Position numbers and translations under genes: made by a program. Source: Brachynemurus nebulosus (taxonomy: Eukaryota; Arthropoda; Insecta; Neuroptera; Myrmeleontidae). Taken from it: 64,000 bases of DNA. Below, in pieces: positions 57,057 to 64,000 of this stretch. Location of the stretch: the NCBI GenBank assembly GCA_035578155.1, contig JAPWDM010000015.1, positions 9,752,709-9,816,708 of the forward strand. The letters run 5' to 3'. Below the pieces are notes generated by a model. It was not told the DNA's origin, searched no databases, and saw only the letters and a list, made by a program, of their open reading frames with translations. Within the stretch, counting starts at the first letter, position 1. Each line of letters starts with the position of its first letter.

Positions 57057-59805
57057 TAAACTGCAGCTCGACTGGGCTGGAATTGTTTTTCTCTGGAACA
57101 CCAATAAATAACCACTGTTGACCGCTACTTTACAACAGGCTTTTGGCACGGTTTTGACTAGGTGTATGACCAGGCTGGTAGTGTTTGTTGACCGTCGTGA
57201 CTTGTACGAGCTTTGTACAGGCTGGTAGAGAAACGGAGCTTTTTGGGTTACAAGTTCTTTTGTGCTTTTCACTGAACCTTTTTTCTTCACTTTTCACTCA
57301 ACTATTTATTTGTCCTTTTTAATTTTATTTATTTAATTATTCTAATTTGATAGTTCGTCGTATTTGCTTGTAATTCTAATTTGATGTTCTTATTTTTTAT
57401 TTAAACCTTAATTGCTGAAAGTTCGTAATTTTTTTAAATAAAAATCTAAGATTTAATTTTAATAAAGTCGAATTTATTTGATGAAAATAATAGTTCAACA
57501 CAATGATCACTACAATGATTATAACAATTAAAATATTCAAACACATTACAAAGATTCGAACGCGATAATAATGATTTACAATAATTCCCAAAAAACTGAA
57601 TTGGATTGTTGTGTCTAGTTTCTTTTTATAATAATTAAATGCTAGGTTAGCAAAAGTAAGATTTTTTCTATTTTATTCGATCGAATCTTTGTTTTATAAA
57701 AAATACTAATTTTAATGGAAAAATATGTCACGGATGTGACAATTTTGTTGGCGCGTACTGTACATAAGTATAATATTTTATTCACAATCTTGATGTGTGT
57801 TATACCGACTTGTTATTTAAAAAAAAAAAAAAAAAAGAATATTCCATAGCCTTCTATCATAATATATATGCACCGCGCAAACTCCAGGATCAGGCCAGAT
57901 CCTTTTGAGTTTTTTTAAAAAAATATTACCGGTAGACCAGTTCGAATAATTCAGTTGGAAGTCACACACACGACTCCTTCCGCGAAAGGTAACTTACTAA
58001 ACGTTTAAATAATTAGTTTAGTATATCTTTGAACAAAAGTCGATTTACATATTCGAATTTTAATATACTTATTAAAAATAATAAAATTACGAAATAGGCT
58101 CTGTTTGTACGCGCGGAGTAATTTCAACTTAGCGTATTAATACAGTTATCTTACAGTGTCGATTTAAAAAACGCGCGAGCAGTGTACATATATACAAGTA
58201 GTGTATCAGACAGGCAATGGAGTAGACGTTGTATGTACGTTACTTCGTACAATTTTATCATTCAAAATACAATATGGAACGCCATCATATATTTACTTAC
58301 CAAACGTAACTTTTAATTAAAAATACTAAACGAATAATATTTCAATATGCTTTTTCATAAATAAGGCCTGTGTAAATTTCAAATTCGTAAAACCAATTTT
58401 CTGCAAAATACGACACCATGGAAATCGGCATGACAAAATGGCGTAGTTTGGGTAAAACAATTTAAAATTTTTCTATTTTAATTTTAATATTTTATAGGGT
58501 TGGTTTTTCCATATCAACCCTATTACTAATTTCATTGAAACTTTGTCATGTTTCAATAATTATAATATCGCTATCTCAGTAAATGTAATTAATCATTTCT
58601 GTTGAAAATAATGCGATATAGAATTTTAGTTTTATAAGATTATGTATAATTCCTCTTAGTTACTTAAAAAAAATAAATACTTATTTTGTAATATAAAATT
58701 TCTATTTAAAAATTATTATGTAATTTATGAATTTCTTTTAATATTTTAAATAGCTTGTAACAATGTTCAAATTTTTTGAATTATTATGTAAAATTCTTAC
58801 TACTTGTCTTTCATTACAAATCCATGTTGATTGTCAGCCATTTTAAATTTTGTTCAAACATGTGCTTTTCTTTGTTAAGCTTGTGTAACTTGTTTAAGTA
58901 AAAAAAAAAAAGAGATATTTAACGTTAAATACAGTTGAATTTAAATATAAATAATATAACTTTAATTTTATTTACGATTTCCTTACATACCATATCTACA
59001 GAAAATATAATCTTGTTCAATTTTAAATTTGGGGCCCATCAAAAAAAAAACTACTTTAGAATTTTTAATCCATTTCAAAATCCTCAAGGGTCCCAATACT
59101 GTTTGGGCCCAGCAATTTTCACACTCATACTAGGGTATAATTCCTAGTCCAGGAGCCGTGTCTTCTCATAGTGCAGGAGCCGGTTCCCATAATTTAACTC
59201 AATTCAAGTTTCTTTGTAATTTTAATTTTATTTAATGACACCTTAATTAATTAATAAAAATCTTTAACCTCTTTACCACACACGCATTTTATTTTTTTTT
59301 ATTATTTTTATTTTCTTATTCGTGTCAAATACTGAATGGAAAAATACAGAGAATACTAATAAATTTTGTTTTAATATTTTTCTAGAAAAAATAAGATTTA
59401 AAAATGTAATTTAATACGAAATTGTTGATTAAGTATTTTTATGTTGTAAAGTGTACAAGGTACAGTACACGACCAATTTCTTATCAAATGTCATTCCTTT
59501 TTGTTTAATTAAATATTTAGACGTTAATTAATTATCAATTAAATAATTACGTTTTTTCAGAAGGCTTCCTATCTTATAAAACTATTTTCTAAAAATAAAT
59601 TTATTATGACTGTTTTACAGGAATCTTGTTTTAGCGGTGTTACTTATTAATTAATTTATATTGAACAAATTAATATTTTTGAAAGAAGGCGTTTAAATAA
59701 CCGCCATGCTCATTTACCTGCCGTAGTTACTATTTATGGTCATAAACTTCCCGTTTTTATCGATTGCGATATGTTTGTGCACGAACGCTGCACGCTATTC
59801 ATAGA

Positions 59806-59808
<3 letters not shown>
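57057..59808. other. AT-rich sequence, no gene recognised
   Basis: 57060-57290 is less AT-rich and has a TACGAGCTTTGTACAGGCTGG phrase related to GACCAGGCTGGTAG 40 bp earlier. The rest is low-complexity A/T-rich DNA with short, unconvincing open frames. No RNA gene or terminal repeats seen. Confidence 0.45.

Positions 59809-59881
<73 letters not shown>
59809..59881. repeat. (TA)n microsatellite
   Basis: About 73 bp of pure TA repeats directly before a CAGGGTG transposon end. Confidence 0.95.
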
Positions 59882-59882
<1 letters not shown>

Positions 59883-59885
<3 letters not shown>

Positions 59886-59999
59886 GGTGTCAGCGAAATA
59901 AGTATTGTCCTTTTAAGGGGTGACTCATAGCACCCTGTAGACTCTAAAACCACAGGAATTTTTTCGGAATTCACAGTTTGAGAAAATCGCAAATTAACT
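59883..59999. mobile_element. end fragment of a CACCCTG-family transposon
   Basis: CAGGGTGTCAGCGAAATAAG, then ATTTTTTCGGAATTC and TGAGAAAATCGCA occur in the same order as at 43321-43430, so this is a related terminal piece. It is cut off at the Penelope coding sequence at about 60000. Confidence 0.6.
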
Positions 60000-60006
60000 G
60001 GCTACT

Positions 60007-61185
60007 GACTATAACTATTTCACATTTAACAACAAAATATACTCACAGTCCATTGGCTTGGCCATGGGCAACCCAGTCTCCCCATTTTTCTCAAATTTCT
60101 TCATGAACCACTTAGAAAAATCAATCTTCAATTCTAACTCCAAACATTTAGACAACCTCGTTTTCTGGAAACGGTACGTGGACGACGTCTTCGTCATCTG
60201 GTCCGGCACTCGAACTCAAGCTGAAGAATTTTTAAACTTTCTGAACAAGCTACACGCTAGAATAAAATTTACGTTAGAAGTCGAAACCAATAATAATTTA
60301 AATTTCCTTGACCTCTCAATATCTAAAGATGTATACTCCAATCGTTTGAAGTTTGCTGTCTACAGAAAACCGACACACACCGACCATTGTATCCATGTTA
60401 CGTCTGCACACCCCACATCACATAAAGCAGCTTTTTTCAATCACGCGTTCAACAGGATTTTCACATACCCATTGAATAAGGTTAACTTTTGTCAAGAACT
60501 CGCCGTCATCATCCACATAGGAAAAGCTAATGGTTACAATATAGAATTCATATTCAAAATTTTTTCTAAATTTTTAAACAAATTCCAGGACCATACCTTA
60601 TTTCCTAACCTCACAAAACATGCCACTACAACCAATACCAGTAAATATGCTTCCATCCCGTTCCTATCAAACCAAGTACAAGATTTGCGCAAACCATTCG
60701 TCGAACAGGGTGTTAAATTATGCTTTTCATCCAGTACATCACTTGCGAACTTGTTGGTAAAAACCAAAGACATTATTCCCCCGTTACTTAGATCCGGCGT
60801 TTACAAATTTTGCTGCCCAGAATGTTCGTCTACTTACATAGGCCAGACGGGCCGCAAGTTTTCGAACAGGTTTGCCGAACATTTGTCATCAGTTAAGTCG
60901 GCAAATACAAAAAATTTTTCAGCAATAGCCGAACATATCCTAGACACCGACCATAATTTTGTCATTGACGACGCATTCGAAACACTCCATTTCCAGCCGA
61001 AAAGCGCCACCTTGGACCTACTCGAAATTTTAAACATAGCACATGCGGAAAATCAAAATATTACAGTATTAAATGAGACTGCGCAATTATTCTCTTTCAA
61101 TCAGTGCAAGTCCATTATGAATTTGGCGGCTACACATTTCACTACAACATTTCAACATGACAACACCAACAGTTCACATGTATAA
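60007..61185 (+). CDS. Penelope-like RT (C-terminal part) plus GIY-YIG endonuclease
   Basis: Open frame without its own start: it enters at about 60007 (YFTFNNKIYSQSIGLAMGNP). RT motifs: GLAMGNPVSPFFSNFFM and the catalytic WKRYVDDVFVIW, followed by NFLDLSI and KPTHTDHC. The linker contains LVKTKDIIPPLLRSGVYKFC, and the GIY-YIG fold is GVYKFCCPECSSTYIGQTGR with RFAEH after it and a CCHH-like cluster in front. Uninterrupted to 61185, so the retained part is well preserved. RT copies the element's RNA at a nick made by the endonuclease. Confidence 0.9.
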   Translation, partial: DYNYFTFNNKIYSQSIGLAMGNPVSPFFSNFFMNHLEKSIFNSNSKHLDNLVFWKRYVDDVFVIWSGTRTQAEEFLNFLNKLHARIKFTLEVETNNNLNFLDLSISKDVYSNRLKFAVYRKPTHTDHCIHVTSAHPTSHKAAFFNHAFNRIFTYPLNKVNFCQELAVIIHIGKANGYNIEFIFKIFSKFLNKFQDHTLFPNLTKHATTTNTSKYASIPFLSNQVQDLRKPFVEQGVKLCFSSSTSLANLLVKTKDIIPPLLRSGVYKFCCPECSSTYIGQTGRKFSNRFAEHLSSVKSANTKNFSAIAEHILDTDHNFVIDDAFETLHFQPKSATLDLLEILNIAHAENQNITVLNETAQLFSFNQCKSIMNLAATHFTTTFQHDNTNSSHV

Positions 61186-61222
61186 TACCGGTCGCCATGA
61201 CAATTTTTTGAGTGCCGTTTGA

Positions 61223-61693
61223 TTGTTAAAATTAATTAGTGTTATTCATTACATCAAGTTATTTAATTCAAAATCTGTTTTTAAAAAATTTTTTAAAAAA
61301 CTTTTAATATTCATGTGTGGTGTACCAGTGAATTTTATCACAATTGGTTGGTTTTTTCTGTGTTTTCAATCTCTTTGTTCGTCGAAGGATTCGGGCGTTG
61401 TCATGTCCTTGATAGAGGTCACAAGGGCCTTTTCTTTTGTTTTTTGTTATTTCATCGACGTTCCAACCGTAATTCAATTATTTTTTGGATTTGCTGTACT
61501 GCTGGTACTCATGAACGTGCCCATTTCGGGGTTTTTTACTTTTTTACAACTTTACAATTTTATTATAATTATTTGTCATATCTTAATTTGTTGTTATTAC
61601 AATCATGGTTTTAACCTTTTTGGAAAATTAAAAATTTTACTTCCTGACGAGTTTTTGTTGTTACAATACAACTTACATTATTACTTTTTCTAA
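61223..61693 (+). other. hydrophobic open frame in the Penelope 3' region
   Basis: 156 codons, Phe/Leu/Ile-rich with three or four possible membrane spans. An overlapping frame of 99 codons exists too. T-rich sequence readily yields such frames, so I regard a real product as unlikely. Confidence 0.15.
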
Positions 61694-61750
61694 GTCGACT
61701 AATTTTTATTTTTATTTTATTTCGACAATGGTTGTCCAAAATATATATCT

Positions 61751-61787
61751 CTTGAAAATGATCATAAATTGATCGAAACGCGTCGAG
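61751..61787 (+). ncRNA. degenerate hammerhead-like motif of the second Penelope element
   Basis: TTGAAAA, an extra T, stem GATCA/TGATC with loop TAAAT, then GAAAC and GCGTCGAG. Same architecture as the motif in the other Penelope copies, but the CTGATGA core is lost, so it should not cleave. Confidence 0.3.
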
Positions 61788-62280
61788 TAAAAAGGAACTT
61801 TTTATAAGTTATTTTAATAATCTTGCAGGCTGTCGACTCCTTGTTTCAATTTTCATGGCTACATGCTGTTTCAAAATTTCCCTGAGTACGGCTCTGACTA
61901 AATTATGCATAAATACCTTTTTAATATCAAAGGTACAAAATACACTTATTGACTAAAATTCAATAAAATTTTCTAAACATGTTTATTTCTAGTTACCATC
62001 TATTGTAAACAAAACATAATTATGTACAGTGTCTCACAGATAAAATCAGACAAAACTTTTTGAGTATAAAATATTTAGAAAATAATTATTGGTACCATCA
62101 TTATGGTAGTGAGTTTCTTGTAACTGATCATGTCTCAAATTTTGTTATTTCCACACCACCCAGGAGGTATAACAAAAGGCGCATTTTTTTTAAGTGGTTT
62201 CCCCATTAGGTATAATCCACTCTCCTGAATATTACTCATTATTCGAAAGTGAGATCATTTTTGCTATTGTACTATTATGG

Positions 62281-62452
62281 ACGCAAACCAAAAAGATCTT
62301 CTGAAATTGCGGTAAGGTAAAATGAATTTGCATTTATTTACATAGTTACATAATCATGTTTTTAAATGAGTGAGGAAAAACTTCTGTTTATTAATATGAT
62401 AGATAAAAATAAACACAGATGTAGATACGAAGGTCCTTTTTGGTTTGCGCTC
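62281..62452. mobile_element. short MITE-like inverted repeat
   Basis: GACGCAAACCAAAAAGATC at the left is mirrored by GTCCTTTTTGGTTTGCGC at the right; about 170 bp, non-coding, family unknown. Confidence 0.45.
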
Positions 62453-62558
62453 ATATTATTTTCTATTATTTACATTACCTATGTACATAATTATAATATT
62501 ACTAATCAAACTACTTAAATGATAAAAATGTAAATTACTTAAAATTACTTACGAGTCA

Positions 62559-63740
62559 ACATCAGTGGTGTTGTATGGCTCGGAGGTCTGGGCTCTTAAG
62601 AGTTATGATATATTAGAAAAAGTACAGACTAAATTTTTTAAGAGTCTATTTCTCTGGCCTATGACAACGCCAAATTATATTTTGAGAATTGAATTGGGTT
62701 TGCAAAAAATTGAACTGAATATTTTCAAAAGAGCTTACCAATGGTGGATAAAAATTCTTCGAATGAATAACGCACGTTTGCCAAAATTGATTTATAATAG
62801 GCTGATTGAGATCGATTCAATAATAGGAGCTGCTAAGCCTCGTTATAGTTGGTGTACTGAAATGATAAAGTGTTTGGATAAAATAAATTGTAAAGAAATA
62901 TGGATTTCCCAAGAAATAAATGTTGTCGAGTCAAAATTAAATTATGTAATTGATTGTTATAAAAAGTATTTAATTAAAGAAGATTGGGATAGAATCCAAT
63001 ATTCATCTTATGTCTTGTATAGGAATATTAAACTTGATTCTAAAGCAGCTGAATATTTAATGTTCAATATAAATTTTAAAAAAATACGTGTTATAAGTCA
63101 GTTAAGAGTCTCGTCAAATCAGCAAATAAATGTTTTTGATCAAGAACAAAAATATAAAATAAATACAGATATGACTTGCTCTCTCTGCCATTTGGACCGG
63201 AATGAAACGTTCGAACATATATTTTATGATTGTCCGTTTTATAATGATGTTAGAATAAAGACAGACGTCAACCTTGAATACTATCATCAATTTCTTAATG
63301 TGGGTAATGTTGAGATGCTGAACTCTGTATACAATTATGTAATAAAATGCCTCCAAGTGAGGGAATTTGTAATGCGTCCTGAGTTTTAAATTTTGTTTTC
63401 TTCTACAAATTAAGTTTTATACTATAAATTTATAATAGTACTTTTCAATCTATTCTAAATATTATATTATATTATAGTAACAATAAATATAAATATTTAT
63501 ATAAATATTAAATATAAATATTTATATTTTAGAAATTTATTTCTATTAGATTGTAATTAATGTAACTCTTGTGTACCCAAAACCAGCAGTGGTGTATGTT
63601 TTTATGATTAAAACTGCTATTTAACTGGTTTTGGGAAAGGTAAACTATGTATATACATTTATATTAATTTTTGTAGCACTATATTTTTGTACCAACCCCC
63701 TGTAATAGCAATATGCTAAATACAGTAAATAAATACAAAA
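62559..63740 (+). mobile_element. 5'-truncated LINE with 13-bp target duplication
   Basis: TACTTACGAGTCA stands at 62546-62558 and again at 63741-63753. The insert ends in AAATAAATACAAAA, a short A-rich tail. It holds only the end of the second open reading frame and its 3' region. Truncation at the 5' end with a duplication of this size is the usual product of target-primed reverse transcription. Confidence 0.9.
62565..63389 (+). CDS. LINE ORF2 C-terminal region (post-RT), partial
   Basis: Starts inside the protein with LYGSEVWAL, a phrase found after the RT domain of many LINEs (thumb region), then LEKVQTKFFKSLF and TTPNYILRIELG. Near the end CSLCHLDRNETFEHIFYDCP is the CCHC-type zinc finger typical of LINE C-termini. 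The frame is intact to 63389. RT and endonuclease domains are lost by truncation, so it is inactive. Clade not determined (Jockey/I/R1-like by general look). Confidence 0.85.
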   Translation: MVLYGSEVWALKSYDILEKVQTKFFKSLFLWPMTTPNYILRIELGLQKIELNIFKRAYQWWIKILRMNNARLPKLIYNRLIEIDSIIGAAKPRYSWCTEMIKCLDKINCKEIWISQEINVVESKLNYVIDCYKKYLIKEDWDRIQYSSYVLYRNIKLDSKAAEYLMFNINFKKIRVISQLRVSSNQQINVFDQEQKYKINTDMTCSLCHLDRNETFEHIFYDCPFYNDVRIKTDVNLEYYHQFLNVGNVEMLNSVYNYVIKCLQVREFVMRPEF

Positions 63741-63786
63741 TACTTACGAGTCATACTGACATGAAATTTGATAAGAAATTAACCTA

Positions 63787-64000
63787 CTATAATAAGTGCT
63801 GGAAGTGATTTCCATCGACTCGAAGACAGGCCTCTATCCTGCGATTAAAATTTTGCCTTACATTACTTAAAATATGGGGATCTTCCTGAATAATCCTAGC
63901 TGCATCAAAAATACGAGCACGAAGTTCCACAATGTCGTTTATTTCTGATCGATAGACGACAGATTTCATATGACCCCAGAGAAAATAATCAAGAGGATTT
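63787..64000 (-). pseudogene. mariner/Tc-type transposase, C-terminal end, continues past the window
   Basis: The minus-strand frame enters at the window edge with NPLDYFLWGHMKSVVY, where the Asp is the third catalytic residue of DDE/D transposases of the mariner type, and ends with RRIEACLRVDGNHFQHLL and a stop at 63787. The rest lies beyond the window, so intactness is unknown. The LINE at 62559-63740 inserted just downstream of it. Confidence 0.8.

Larger units (their letters stand above)
60000..61850 (+). mobile_element. Penelope-like retroelement, 5'-truncated
   Basis: Begins inside the RT domain and runs through the GIY-YIG endonuclease to a 3' region with a degenerate hammerhead-like motif at 61751-61787. 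The 5' truncation agrees with target-primed insertion. Distinct from the copies at 34.8-37.9 kb. Confidence 0.85.

Noticed and set aside
60015..60209. Minus-strand frames opposite the Penelope RT
   Set aside because: They are shadows of a strongly supported plus-strand coding region.
61223..61693. New membrane protein gene behind the Penelope gene
   Set aside because: Composition fits a T-rich 3' region; overlapping frames of similar kind exist and no homologue is known to me.

Overview
The window is a stretch of AT-rich, intron-bearing animal DNA, most likely from an insect. Short GT-AG introns, long (TA)n runs, and the mix of Ty3/gypsy, Penelope, Merlin, PIF/Harbinger, mariner, LINE and protein-primed polymerase B (Polinton-like) elements all fit an arthropod; the species cannot be named from sequence alone. 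I see no clear single-copy host gene. Nearly everything recognisable is a transposable element or its debris, often nested. Many element reading frames carry one-base shifts, several of them in homopolymers, so some breaks could be assembly errors.

1-9.9 kb: AT-rich sequence, then a 7-kb structure (2845-9841) with two inverted arms of about 1.06 kb. Each arm carries the 3' part of one unrecognised spliced gene: three exons, two introns, about 139 codons. Next to the left arm lies an array of 351-bp units, each with a tRNA-like gene with anticodon GGU: five on the minus strand, then a head-on inversion and one on the plus strand. A 284-bp repeat, seemingly identical in both copies, flanks the arm-plus-array block.

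10-17 kb: a broken PIF/Harbinger transposase (minus), then a Merlin transposon (13178-16103) with long terminal inverted repeats, a 9-bp target duplication and a nested MITE. 17.35-25.74 kb: a Ty3/gypsy element with 1111-bp LTRs differing at only about five positions, yet with frameshifted gag-pol and a mutated protease active site. 26-34 kb: a mariner deletion derivative, BESS-like and Harbinger remnants, palindromic repeats, and a 2.1-kb foldback element with an 8-bp target duplication holding a decayed Cys-rich gene.

33.9-57 kb: remains of a virus-like, Polinton/Maverick-type unit. A minus-strand cluster of small unrecognised genes is followed by a plus-strand gene and a family B DNA polymerase pseudogene. 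It is cut by a head-to-head pair of Penelope-like retroelements (34786-37855) and by a gypsy-type LTR element (43194-53461) flanked by the 4-bp duplication TCAC. That LTR element itself contains a CACCCTG-ended DNA transposon inside one LTR (which carries further repeats) and, in its body, an apparently intact TTAA-flanked transposon with a 563-residue Mutator-like transposase.

57-64 kb: a perfect palindrome, AT-rich filler, a second Penelope-like element with reverse transcriptase plus GIY-YIG endonuclease, a 5'-truncated LINE with a 13-bp target duplication, and the end of a mariner/Tc-type transposase running off the window.
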